Positions 1 through 6,675 of a stretch of DNA of 9,404 bases are shown piece after piece. Within the stretch, counting starts at the first letter, position 1, and every line of letters starts with the position of its first letter. The position numbers were made by a program, and so were the translations under genes. Below the pieces are notes generated by a model that had not been told where the DNA came from, did not search any database, and worked only from the letters and a program-made list of their open reading frames with translations. Source of the DNA: Bacillaceae bacterium UBA7792 (GTDB taxonomy: Bacteria > Bacillota > Bacilli > Bacillales > Cytobacillaceae); NCBI GenBank assembly GCA_002480735.1, contig DLCS01000244.1, positions 1 to 9,404 of the forward strand. Reading direction: 5' to 3'.

Positions 1-257
1 TTACTCGCATTCCCGTGATAGGGATAGCCAAGCTGCTTCACTAATCCCTTAAATTTAAAAATGGCTTCTTCCAATTTAATCTTTGATATGGACTTTTCAC
101 GCTCTACAAGCTTCGGATATAATTCCATGACACCAGAGGATTGCAGAATCTTCCCCGTTCCCTTTGCCACTAAAGCGACCTTTTCTGCATGCTCCGTTGC
201 CCAAATGGCTGACAATAACCCAGTAAATCCTTGACCTACTACGACATAATCATACAT
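1..257 (-). CDS. glpB: Anaerobic-type glycerol-3-phosphate dehydrogenase subunit B, N-terminal part (runs off left edge)
   Basis: The first 85 codons are present; the rest lies beyond base 1. The protein begins MYDYVVVGQGFTGLLSAIWA, a Rossmann-type FAD/NAD-binding start with GQGFTG in place of the classic GxGxxG. A second conserved stretch follows around residues 35-47 (GTGKILQSSGVMELY), which resembles the GlpB stretch with TRG and SSG in E. coli. In that organism GlpB is the second flavoprotein subunit of the membrane-linked GlpABC dehydrogenase, which oxidises glycerol-3-phosphate to dihydroxyacetone phosphate and passes electrons to quinone. The ATG at 257-255 has AGGAGG at 272-267, nine bases upstream. 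It overlaps the 3' end of glpA by 8 bases, so translational coupling is likely. Position right after glpA makes the call firm, although only about a fifth of the protein is visible. Whether a glpC follows cannot be seen. Confidence 0.85.
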   Translation of the reverse strand, partial: MYDYVVVGQGFTGLLSAIWATEHAEKVALVAKGTGKILQSSGVMELYPKLVEREKSISKIKLEEAIFKFKGLVKQLGYPYHGNAS

Positions 258-1866
258 GCTGTATATCCTCCTTCACACCTAATGACACACGATAGATCGC
301 ATCCATTAATTGCAGCTGCTTCGCCGTTTCACCTGTGGCAACCACATGCATCCCTTTTTTCCGTTCAAAGACGGCCTCTCTTAAGGCACGATTCGCCTCG
401 TCAGGTGTTGCCTTCCCTCTTTCAACTGCCATTGCAGCAGCACGGTGATTGCAAAATGTGCCTTGGCATGGCCCCATTCCAAGTCGCGTTCTTCTACGGA
501 TATCGCCAAGATGGAAATGGCCGTTCTCAGGAATGACCGACTGAATTTCCGCCCAAGTGACCTGCTCACATTCACAGACAACCGTGTTCAGTTTATCCTT
601 CATTAGATCGGTTTCAATATCCCTCGCTCTTGTTCCTGCCCAATGAAACAGCTTGTTTTTTGCAGCGGGAGCGATGTTGACATCCTTGAAAAACTGTTTC
701 GCATCTCGGTGTGCGACCGTTTCCTCATGGGTGGTGCATGGGATATCGACTCCGAGCTTTTCACAAATTTTGTCGACCGTTTTTTCAGCCATGTAACGGA
801 AGGTCGTTAGCTTTCCACCAGTAATCGTAATAAAGCCCTCTAATCCATCTCTTACCTGATGATCGATAACAGCTAACCCTCTCGTTACATTCCGTCCGCT
901 TTTGTCATTTGTATTTGTTTCCTGGAATAATGGTCGACTTCCGCTAAATGAACGGATAAAACGCATATTTTCGATATTTGGTATAAGCGCTTTTCCTTCA
1001 GCGATCATGCCTTCGAGCTCTTTACGGTCTAGGGAAAAATCATTTGGATCCTCTGTATTAATTCCTGTTGTTCCGAAAATGGTCACGTTATGAGCAGGTA
1101 CGAAAATATCCGCATCACCCGGCATTCTGAGACGATTAATGACCTGCTTGTTGATCCGATGGCCAAAAATGGCGAGCATTCCTTTATTGTTAATGATGTG
1201 CAATGGCACCTCACCAAGTTCGGCAATTTTTCCGCCCCATGGTCCCGCCGCATTGACGACGATATCTGCATAGATTTCCTTCGTCTCCCCTGTGTATAGG
1301 TCACGGGTGATGACCCCTTTGACCCGGCTCTGCTCCTTCATGATGCCAATTACCTCATGATAAGTGAGGGCCTTTGCTCCACGAGAAACCGCATCTGCTA
1401 CCACATCAATGACAAGTGTGAAGCCATCAACCGCACCATCAGGAACCCGGTACACGGCTTCTGCCTGTTTATTGAGAAACGCTTCCTCCTGAAACGCTTT
1501 CTCTAACAGGACCTCTTCTGCAGGAATTCCGATTCTTTGGCAGGCTTGTAACCACTTCTTTACATACTCATCATCATCCTCAGGAACCTTCACGAACAAT
1601 CCTCCAGTTTGTTCAATAGATCCTGGGACTGTTTTTTTTAAGATCAGATTTTCCCGGTAGCTTTCAATTGCAGCTTCCTCGTCTCTAACGGCGTAGCGTG
1701 CACCAGAGTGCAATAATCCATGGTTCCGAGTCGAGGTGCCATGCCCCAAATCCTGTTGCTCAACTAAAATGGCTTTGATACCACGAACGGCCAAATCGCG
1801 AAGAACACCCGCTCCCGTTGCACCTCCACCGATGACAACCACCTGTGTTTCAAAAACTTGCGCCAT
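250..1866 (-). CDS. glpA: Anaerobic-type glycerol-3-phosphate dehydrogenase subunit A (FAD, [2Fe-2S])
   Basis: A 538-residue flavoprotein, close to the 542 residues of E. coli GlpA. It oxidises sn-glycerol-3-phosphate to dihydroxyacetone phosphate. Visible features are the N-terminal dinucleotide-binding motif GGGATGAG (residues 13-20), the conserved RNHGLLHSGARYAV (47-60), VVNAAGPWG (203-211), the late FAD motif DGLEGFITITGGKLTT (340-355) and a C-terminal BFD-like domain. The four cysteines of that domain (431, 433, 467, 472; CxC, 33 residues, Cx4C) would hold a [2Fe-2S] cluster. Aerobic Bacillus GlpD lacks such a domain, which favours GlpA. The frame is open up to 1947, but I chose the second of two adjacent ATGs (1866) because GGAGG lies 8 bases before it and the further upstream residues fall in a terminator hairpin. 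The ATG at 1869 is an equal alternative in practice. The gene overlaps glpB by 8 bases. Confidence 0.95.
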   Translation of the reverse strand: MAQVFETQVVVIGGGATGAGVLRDLAVRGIKAILVEQQDLGHGTSTRNHGLLHSGARYAVRDEEAAIESYRENLILKKTVPGSIEQTGGLFVKVPEDDDEYVKKWLQACQRIGIPAEEVLLEKAFQEEAFLNKQAEAVYRVPDGAVDGFTLVIDVVADAVSRGAKALTYHEVIGIMKEQSRVKGVITRDLYTGETKEIYADIVVNAAGPWGGKIAELGEVPLHIINNKGMLAIFGHRINKQVINRLRMPGDADIFVPAHNVTIFGTTGINTEDPNDFSLDRKELEGMIAEGKALIPNIENMRFIRSFSGSRPLFQETNTNDKSGRNVTRGLAVIDHQVRDGLEGFITITGGKLTTFRYMAEKTVDKICEKLGVDIPCTTHEETVAHRDAKQFFKDVNIAPAAKNKLFHWAGTRARDIETDLMKDKLNTVVCECEQVTWAEIQSVIPENGHFHLGDIRRRTRLGMGPCQGTFCNHRAAAMAVERGKATPDEANRALREAVFERKKGMHVVATGETAKQLQLMDAIYRVSLGVKEDIQHV

Positions 1867-1873
1867 CATTCTT

Positions 1874-1879
1874 CCCTCC
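1874..1879 (-). promoter_or_regulatory. Ribosome binding site of glpA
   Basis: GGAGGG on the minus strand, 4 bases before ATG 1869 and 7 before ATG 1866 (8 counted from the GGAGG core). It sets the start near MAQVFETQ and rules out the open-frame extension up to 1947. Confidence 0.8.
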
Positions 1880-1904
1880 AGATAGACGACTCTTAAAAGA
1901 ACAC

Positions 1905-1963
1905 AAAAAAGCCGCAAAAACCCCTGGAAAACGCTTAAGCTTTCCAACGTGTTTTTACGGCTT
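1905..1963 (-). terminator. Leader terminator hairpin upstream of glpA, probable antitermination target
   Basis: On the minus strand an outer stem pairs 1963-1951 with 1921-1909 (AAGCCGUAAAAAC against GUUUUUGCGGCUU). It is continuous if one G-U pair is allowed; on the plus strand that pair becomes a C-A mismatch, so the structure belongs to minus-strand RNA. An inner stem pairs UGGAAA with UUUCCA around the GCUUAAGC element (1933-1940). Six U residues follow directly (1910-1905). The hairpin ends about 25 bases before the glpA ribosome binding site, so it would stop transcription before the gene unless overridden. In Bacillus subtilis, glp genes have leader terminators relieved by the antiterminator GlpP with glycerol-3-phosphate. 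GlpP control here is inferred. The hairpin could also stop read-through from the tetR operon. Confidence 0.75.
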
Positions 1964-2060
1964 CTCCTAATCTCTGAGCCAAATCTATTATGTTATGTCT
2001 ATATCCTATCACAGAAGGGAATCGAGACCATATTTAGGTCATGTCGAAATTGTGAATTCT

Positions 2061-2088
2061 ACTATAATAAAGCAATCTTATCTACAAA
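2061..2088 (-). promoter_or_regulatory. Weak candidate promoter for the glpAB leader
   Basis: On the minus strand TTTGTA (2088-2083), a 16-base spacer and TATAGT (2066-2061) could be a sigma-A promoter. The -10 is good and the -35 poor. It would give a leader of roughly 100 bases before the terminator hairpin. It is the best candidate I found between tetR and glpA, but it is not strong. Confidence 0.3.
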
Positions 2089-2146
2089 GGTGGTCCTAAG
2101 TAGCTGTCGACACAAGGAAGCAGAAACGTCCATAGGTGTTCCTGTC

Positions 2147-2764
2147 TTAACCCCGAAGTCCATTCATCACAAAGCGGACTGCGTCATCAATTTCTTCCTC
2201 TGTGATTGTGTAATCAGTGAGTATAACAAAGCGAGATACGAAGAAGCCACCGATGAAGGTGAATAACATCTTCATGACCCTCTCCCTTGGGATATTCTCA
2301 AGCTCACCACGTTCTTGGAAGTGATCAAAGATTTTCCCAAATCTTAATAAGACATTTTCAGAGAAGTAAGGAAATAGCTCGTTTCTTAATTCTTGGTTAT
2401 AAATAAATTCCTTCACAAGCACTTGAAAAATTTCTTTATTCTCATTAAAAAATTGAATTCGATTCGTAAAGAATCCTTCCAGAAATTCATCAAATGTGGC
2501 AATATTCCTCCCCATAATTTCCCCTATGACCTCATCTGCCATTGAAGGAAAAATCTCCTTTAAATAAGGGACGATAATCGAAAGGAGCAATCGATCCTTC
2601 GTTCCATAATGCTTAAAAATCGTCCCTTCTGCTACCTCTGCCTGCTTCGCAATTTCTGCGGTGGAAGTGTTGGCATAGCCTTTTTCCGCAAACAACTCAA
2701 TTGCGGTTTGGATGATTTTTTGTTGCTTCACTGTTTGTTTCTTTGAATTGGCCATCTCCTGCAT
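2147..2764 (-). CDS. TetR/AcrR-family transcriptional regulator
   Basis: A predicted dimeric DNA-binding repressor of 205 residues from the chosen ATG. The N-terminal TetR domain is clear: IIQTAIELFAEKGYANTST leads into a helix-turn-helix at about residues 35-60 (AEIAKQAEVAEGTIFKHYGT, then KDRLL). The rest is a helical ligand-binding and dimerisation domain whose ligand cannot be told. The frame is also open upstream to GTG 2803 and TTG 2806, immediately after the permease stop codon (2812-2810). Those starts have no visible Shine-Dalgarno, whereas ATG 2764 has AGAAGG four bases upstream and gives a typical family length; ATG 2755 is another possibility. It is the last gene of the exporter operon, so it probably senses the exported compound and represses its own operon through the palindromes at 4614-4631 and 4670-4687. 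No convincing terminator follows. Confidence 0.88.
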   Translation of the reverse strand: MQEMANSKKQTVKQQKIIQTAIELFAEKGYANTSTAEIAKQAEVAEGTIFKHYGTKDRLLLSIIVPYLKEIFPSMADEVIGEIMGRNIATFDEFLEGFFTNRIQFFNENKEIFQVLVKEFIYNQELRNELFPYFSENVLLRFGKIFDHFQERGELENIPRERVMKMLFTFIGGFFVSRFVILTDYTITEEEIDDAVRFVMNGLRG

Positions 2765-2809
2765 TAAACCTTCTAATAATTTGCTTTTTGTCAATCTTTT
2801 CACCAACCA

Positions 2810-3874
2810 TTATAATTTCCGATATTTTTTTAGAGCGAATAAATTAAGGACGATAAAGACGGCGGCAAATGCCATTAATATATATAAATCAAAGCTGATA
2901 TCTGCTAACCCCATACCTTTATACATGACCCCTTTTAGACCGTCTGCCGCATAATAAAGTGGCATGATTTTTCCAAGGACCTGCAGCCAACCAGGCATTC
3001 CTTCCAGTGGGAAGATTCCCGAAAAAAAGATTTGCGGCACAATGGCAATCGGTATGAATTGCACCATTTGAAATTCTGATGCGGCAAAAGATGATAAAAG
3101 TGTTCCCAGTGATAATGCAACTAAAGCTAAAATCAAGTTGATCAAAATTACATTCCAAATTGAACCAACTAAGACAATATCTAATACATGAATGGAGAAT
3201 AAGACAATGATAATCGTTTGCAGAACGGCAAATATACCAAAGCCGACTAAATAAGCAGCGACAATTTCCCATCTTCGAATCGGTGTTGACATCAATCGCT
3301 CCAACGTCCCCGATGTGCGCTCCTTCAATAACCCAATTCCCGAAATGAGAAAAACAAAAAAGAATACGAAAAATCCAACTAATATCGGGCTGAAGACATC
3401 AAAAAATTCCGTCTCACTGCTTCCATACACATATTCCGTTTTTACCATATCCTCTGTTTGCAGAGGAATTTTCATTCCATTCTTTTCAAGTAATTGGGCT
3501 TGCATTTTGGCGCCGATCAATTGCTTGATCTTCATTTGTAATTTATTAGCGATAGCCGGATCACTATTAAGCAGGGTAAGCGTTGGCTTATCGTTTTCTA
3601 CAATTAGAAACGCATCGAGTTCATGCTTAATCATCGTTTCCTTAGGATCTGAAATATTTTCAAATTCCTTCACGTGAATGTCTGCCTTTTCTAGCTCTTC
3701 AATGAGAGGTTGCTGTACATTTTCCACGCCGATAGTTGGTTCGACAGCATTGCCATTAAAAACTAGATACATCAAGGTCAAGATCAGCAATGGTGCCACA
3801 AAAAGGAGAGCTAATGTGCGTTTGTCACGAAACACTTCTAATATGATTCGTTTAATCAATGCAGTCGTTCTCAT
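2810..3874 (-). CDS. ABC-2 type exporter permease
   Basis: A 354-residue membrane subunit of an ABC exporter. One membrane segment lies near the N-terminus (about residues 20-39). An extracytoplasmic domain of about 120 residues follows (40-158). Then come five segments at roughly 159-182, 204-230, 238-262, 272-290 and 328-347. The conserved cytoplasmic stretch KERTSGTLERLMSTPIRRWE (184-203) is the ABC-2 coupling region, and GIFPLEGMPGWLQ (286-298) with PLYYAADGL is also typical of the family. It would pair with the ATPase encoded just upstream. The start ATG overlaps that gene's stop as ATGA, with GGAGG 8 bases upstream inside the ATPase reading frame. The substrate is unknown; family members export drugs, lipids, antibiotics or sodium. 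Confidence 0.92.
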   Translation of the reverse strand: MRTTALIKRIILEVFRDKRTLALLFVAPLLILTLMYLVFNGNAVEPTIGVENVQQPLIEELEKADIHVKEFENISDPKETMIKHELDAFLIVENDKPTLTLLNSDPAIANKLQMKIKQLIGAKMQAQLLEKNGMKIPLQTEDMVKTEYVYGSSETEFFDVFSPILVGFFVFFFVFLISGIGLLKERTSGTLERLMSTPIRRWEIVAAYLVGFGIFAVLQTIIIVLFSIHVLDIVLVGSIWNVILINLILALVALSLGTLLSSFAASEFQMVQFIPIAIVPQIFFSGIFPLEGMPGWLQVLGKIMPLYYAADGLKGVMYKGMGLADISFDLYILMAFAAVFIVLNLFALKKYRKL

Positions 3875-4596
3875 GAGTCCTTCCTCCCCGCATATAGGAA
3901 CACCTCATCAAAACTATTCGTTTGATAGAGATCCTTTAGTTCCTGTGGTGTACCATCGGCGATAATCGAACCATCTCGCACCATCGCAACAAAATCGCAT
4001 CTCTCTGCTTCATCCATGACATGTGTCGTGACGATGATGGTCTTTCTTTCTTCTCTTTTCAACCGCAGAAGCTCATTCCAAATACTGAATCTTAACTCAG
4101 GGTCAATCCCAACTGTTGGTTCATCTAAGATTAATATTCTTGGATTTTGAATGAGGGCAATAGCCAACGACAAACGGCGCTTCATCCCGCCCGAATAAGC
4201 AGACACCTTTTTATTAAGGTCCTCCGTTAGATTCACCAAGCTTGCAGCATAGGAGATTCGTTCCTTCATTTCCTTCTTACTAAGTTTATATAGGGAAGCA
4301 AAAAAGGTTAGGTTCTCCTTCCCAGTTAGCTCCATGTACAGTGCATCAGATTGTGCCATATAGCCAATTTCCTGCAACATCTCTAAATTCGGCATTCTTT
4401 TCCCAAGAACATCAATTGCACCTTGATCAGGTCGGTCCATCCCAACAATCATTTTGACTAGTGTTGTTTTCCCTGCGCCTGACGGTCCAATGAAGCCATA
4501 GATGGTCCCCTCGCCAATCGACATTTGGATGTCTTTTAGGACCGTCTTCTTACCAAAGCTTTTTGTTACATTTTCAATCGCAATGGTTTCATTCAT
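3871..4596 (-). CDS. ABC exporter ATP-binding protein
   Basis: A 241-residue nucleotide-binding subunit with every catalytic motif present: Walker A GPSGAGKTT (37-45), Q-loop glutamine 82 (GYMAQSD), signature YSGGM (134-138), Walker B ILILDEP (154-160) with catalytic E159, and switch histidine 192 (TTHVMDE). The VGIDP D-loop and absence of a membrane part fit the DrrA/ABC-2 class. It would power the permease encoded by the next gene. ATG 4596 has AGGAG seven bases upstream. It is the first gene of a three-gene operon ending in a TetR regulator, driven by a promoter flanked by twin palindromes. Substrate is not deducible. Confidence 0.94.
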   Translation of the reverse strand: MNETIAIENVTKSFGKKTVLKDIQMSIGEGTIYGFIGPSGAGKTTLVKMIVGMDRPDQGAIDVLGKRMPNLEMLQEIGYMAQSDALYMELTGKENLTFFASLYKLSKKEMKERISYAASLVNLTEDLNKKVSAYSGGMKRRLSLAIALIQNPRILILDEPTVGIDPELRFSIWNELLRLKREERKTIIVTTHVMDEAERCDFVAMVRDGSIIADGTPQELKDLYQTNSFDEVFLYAGRKDS

Positions 4597-4613
4597 GCTA
4601 TCACTCCTCTGTT

Positions 4614-4631
4614 AGTGAGTAATTACTCACT
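4614..4631. promoter_or_regulatory. Operator 1: perfect 18-base palindrome
   Basis: AGTGAGTAATTACTCACT is perfectly self-complementary. It sits just downstream of the exporter promoter -10 and covers its expected transcription start (about 4628), where a bound repressor would block initiation. Its size and symmetry suit a TetR-family dimer. Binding by the TetR protein of this operon is inferred. Confidence 0.8.
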
Positions 4632-4634
4632 TAA

Positions 4635-4663
4635 TTTATACCACCTGTTCACATACAAATCAA
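4635..4663 (-). promoter_or_regulatory. Sigma-A-like promoter of the ABC exporter/tetR operon
   Basis: On the minus strand: -35 TTGATT (4663-4658), an exact 17-base spacer, and -10 TATAAA (4640-4635). The predicted start near 4628 gives a leader of about 30 bases before the ATPase ATG. Operator 1 lies over the start and operator 2 begins 7 bases upstream of the -35. Confidence 0.8.
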
Positions 4664-4669
4664 TAAAAA

Positions 4670-4687
4670 AGTGAGTAATTACTTACT
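4670..4687. promoter_or_regulatory. Operator 2: near-perfect copy of the palindrome
   Basis: AGTGAGTAATTACTTACT differs from operator 1 at a single base (C to T), leaving one mismatch in the dyad. The flanking A and T runs extend the symmetry by about two further pairs. Its centre is 56 bases from that of operator 1. It lies just upstream of the exporter -35 and also 22 bases upstream of the divergent gntR -35, so it could touch both promoters. Confidence 0.75.
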
Positions 4688-4708
4688 TTTTTAAAAATAT
4701 AATTGTTG

Positions 4709-4737
4709 TTGACTATTCTGTTATTACTGTATATATT
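4709..4737 (+). promoter_or_regulatory. Sigma-A-like promoter of the gntR/ABC operon
   Basis: -35 TTGACT (4709-4714), a 17-base spacer and -10 TATATT (4732-4737). It drives the plus-strand operon and is back to back with the exporter promoter, the two -35 boxes being about 45 bases apart. Confidence 0.75.
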
Positions 4738-4749
4738 GTATATAAACAG
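4727..4749. promoter_or_regulatory. Dyad over the gntR -10 box, candidate GntR operator
   Basis: CTGT (4727-4730) and ACAG (4746-4749) flank an AT-rich core. Around a centre at 4738, nine of eleven opposed positions pair. It covers the -10 and the expected start of the gntR transcript, where YtrA-type GntR proteins commonly act as autorepressors. Assignment to this regulator is by position only. Confidence 0.55.
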
Positions 4750-4776
4750 ATAGTACGAAACGAGGGATGCGAAGCA

Positions 4777-5148
4777 GTGAATATCATCATATCGAATACA
4801 TCAGACGAACCGATATATTTACAAATTGTCAATCAGCTCAAGGAACAAATCATTAAGGGGGAAATTGTCGAGTCCGATCCTCTCCCTTCGATTCGAAGTT
4901 TAGCCAAGGAATTGAGGATCAGTGTCATAACCACAAAGCGTGCCTATGACGAATTAGAAAAAGAAGGGCTAATTGTCACCGTCGCAGGAAAGGGCTCCTA
5001 CGTAGCCCCTATCAATACGGAAATGCTTCGTGAAGCCAAAATCAAATTGGTTGAGGAGAAAATGACAGAAGCCGTCACCACTGCAAAATTAATTGGTCTG
5101 TCATTGGAGGAATTGACTGAAATGCTAACGTTTATTTTTGAGGAGTGA
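4777..5148 (+). CDS. GntR-family transcriptional regulator, YtrA subfamily
   Basis: A 123-residue regulator. The N-terminal winged helix-turn-helix is complete: EPIYLQIVNQLKEQIIKGEI (11-30), PLPSIRSLAKELRISVITTK (35-54), RAYDELEKEGLI (55-66), then the wing GKGSYVAP (71-78). Only about 45 residues follow, too few for a FadR, HutC or MocR effector domain; this short helical tail is the mark of the YtrA subfamily, whose genes usually sit with ABC transporters. It starts at GTG 4777 with GAGGG ten bases upstream; the ATG at 4767 is out of frame. It is the first gene of its operon, ending 5 bases before the chosen ATPase start, so it probably represses the ABC pair behind it, with cell-envelope stress as the usual inducer in relatives. 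Confidence 0.9.
   Translation: MNIIISNTSDEPIYLQIVNQLKEQIIKGEIVESDPLPSIRSLAKELRISVITTKRAYDELEKEGLIVTVAGKGSYVAPINTEMLREAKIKLVEEKMTEAVTTAKLIGLSLEELTEMLTFIFEE
5141..5145 (+). promoter_or_regulatory. Ribosome binding site deciding the start of the second ABC ATPase
   Basis: AGGAG lies within the last gntR codons. It has no spacing to GTG 5145 but eight bases to GTG 5154, so 5154 is the better start. Confidence 0.6.
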
Positions 5149-5153
5149 GGAAA

Positions 5154-6032
5154 GTGGAGAAAATTCTGCAATTAGAAAATGTCTCAAAAAGCTTTAAGGG
5201 TTTTTCACTTAAGAATATCAGTTTCTCTCTCGAGAGAGGGTATATTATGGGCTTTATTGGACCCAATGGTGCTGGAAAAAGTACAACCATCAAGCTCATG
5301 ATGAACCTTTTAAAGAAGGATAGTGGTGTCATCAAAATATTTGGATTGGATCATGTCCAGCATGAAATCCCCATCAAAGAACGAATCGGTTTTGTTTACG
5401 ATTCCAATCATTTCTACGAGGAATTAACCGTCCAAGAGATGAAGAACATGGTCCGGCCTTTTTATAAAAATTGGGCGGAGGGATTGTTTCAGCAGTATGT
5501 GAAGGAGTTTAACCTCCCTCTTAAGAAGCAGATTAAGCATCTATCCAAGGGGATGAAAATGAAATTTTCATTGGCGATTGCTCTATCCCATCATGCAGAA
5601 TTGCTTATTATGGATGAGCCAACCTCTGGTTTGGATCCGTTAATCCGTCATGAATTACTTGAAATTCTGCAGGGTCTTATGGAGGATGAGAATAAATCAG
5701 TCTTCTTCTCTACTCACATTACCTCTGATTTAGATAAAATAGCCGATTATATTACGTTCATCGATAATGGCGAAACCGTTCTCAGTAAGACAAAGGATGA
5801 ACTTCTCGAGGAGTATTGCATTGTTAAGGGAAACAAGGAGCAGTTACATAAAATCGATCGTGGGGTGTTTGTTGGCATTAACGAAAATCATTATGGATTT
5901 GAGGCTTTATCTAATCGAAAAATGGATGTCCTCAGAAATTTTGGAGATTCCGTTTTAATCGAGAAACCCACACTAGAGGACATCATGATCTTTTCGACAA
6001 GGAGGAATGATAACCATGTATCAACTTATTAA
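5154..6032 (+). CDS. ABC transporter ATP-binding protein (YtrB-like)
   Basis: A 292-residue ATPase from GTG 5154 (the frame is open from GTG 5145, which would overlap gntR by 4 bases but has no spaced ribosome binding site). Motifs: Walker A GPNGAGKST (36-44), signature LSKGM (130-134), Walker B LLIMDE (150-155), D-loop SGLDP, switch H188 (FSTHIT). The place of the usual Q-loop glutamine reads GFVYDSNHFYEEL, with no glutamine; relatives in this subfamily often show an acidic residue there. A C-terminal extension of about 80 residues after the ATPase core (from about 212) matches the longer YtrB/PmtA-like proteins. It pairs with the small permease that follows, whose start lies inside its 3' end. 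Substrate unknown; related systems act in envelope stress and peptide export. Confidence 0.92.
   Translation: MEKILQLENVSKSFKGFSLKNISFSLERGYIMGFIGPNGAGKSTTIKLMMNLLKKDSGVIKIFGLDHVQHEIPIKERIGFVYDSNHFYEELTVQEMKNMVRPFYKNWAEGLFQQYVKEFNLPLKKQIKHLSKGMKMKFSLAIALSHHAELLIMDEPTSGLDPLIRHELLEILQGLMEDENKSVFFSTHITSDLDKIADYITFIDNGETVLSKTKDELLEEYCIVKGNKEQLHKIDRGVFVGINENHYGFEALSNRKMDVLRNFGDSVLIEKPTLEDIMIFSTRRNDNHVSTY
5999..6005 (+). promoter_or_regulatory. Ribosome binding site of the second permease
   Basis: AAGGAGG lies inside the ATPase 3' end. It leaves only one base before ATG 6007 but ten before ATG 6016, which favours 6016. Confidence 0.6.
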
Positions 6033-6675
6033 AAAAGACTTATTGATGCAGAAGAAAACATTGATGTTTGCCCTGCTTTATCTCATTTTCTTTACTTTTG
6101 CGATTGCAAAGAATGAGCCGATTGGATTAACCATTGGAATTATGATCGTAACCTATATGCTAGCGCTAGGCTCTGCATCGTTGGAAGAAAAGAATGACAG
6201 CGATATTATGCTATTAAGTCTTCCGATCAAAAAGAAATCGATTGTTCTATCAAAATATCTTTCTGTCTATATCATTGCAACGGTCGTATTTCTATTTAAC
6301 TATCTTTTCTATTTAGTTGTCCATACATTCAGCATCCCTTTAGAAATACTTCCTATCACCTATGTAGGATTTGCTGGAGCCATTATTGCTGTGACCATTT
6401 TTAGCTCAATCTCTTTTCCACTGATCTTTAAGCTTGGATATGCCAAGTCAAGAATCATAAATTTGGTCCTATTTTTTGGACTGGTCTTTCTCTCAGCTCC
6501 TGTAACAGAAGCCATAAACAAAAATGAAAATCTTGCTGTGAAGCAATGGCTACAAAAACTTGTTTATGAAAGTTCTAATATAGAAAAGACATTGGTCATT
6601 GTGCTTCCACTGTTCGCCATCTTAATGATTTCCTATAAGCTATCCCTAACCTTTTATACCAAAAGGGAGTTTTAA
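6016..6675 (+). CDS. ABC-2 transporter permease, small type
   Basis: A 219-residue integral membrane protein from ATG 6016; ATG 6007 in the same frame would add three residues. About six membrane segments are visible at roughly residues 14-31, 36-54, 82-104, 111-136, 146-161 and 191-210. The stretch SLEEKNDSDIMLLSLPIKKK (55-74), followed by SIVLSKYL, is the hallmark of the ABC2_membrane_5 type of permease found with YtrA/PmtR-type regulators. There is no large outside domain, unlike the permease at 2810-3874, so the two exporters are not duplicates. It overlaps the ATPase by 17 bases and is the last gene of the gntR operon. The cargo cannot be read from sequence. Confidence 0.88.
   Translation: MYQLIKKDLLMQKKTLMFALLYLIFFTFAIAKNEPIGLTIGIMIVTYMLALGSASLEEKNDSDIMLLSLPIKKKSIVLSKYLSVYIIATVVFLFNYLFYLVVHTFSIPLEILPITYVGFAGAIIAVTIFSSISFPLIFKLGYAKSRIINLVLFFGLVFLSAPVTEAINKNENLAVKQWLQKLVYESSNIEKTLVIVLPLFAILMISYKLSLTFYTKREF

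Noticed and set aside
1925..1946. Possible catabolite (cre) site in the glpA leader, around GGAAAACGCTTAAGC
   Set aside because: Spacing and at least two positions deviate from the cre consensus; the symmetry is better explained by the terminator hairpin.
1867..1947. Extra N-terminal residues of glpA (open frame up to 1947)
   Set aside because: This stretch lies in the leader terminator, has no family counterpart, and a good ribosome binding site at 1879-1874 sets the start just downstream.
1949..2266. 105-codon plus-strand open frame
   Set aside because: It overlaps the glp leader and the 3' end of tetR, has no recognisable domain, and looks like a shadow of the minus strand.
2919..3272. 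117-codon minus-strand frame inside the permease gene
   Set aside because: It lies wholly within the ABC-2 permease in another frame and resembles no protein family.
3315..3965. Two plus-strand open frames of 120 and 95 codons
   Set aside because: They are antisense shadows of the permease and ATPase genes without ribosome binding sites.
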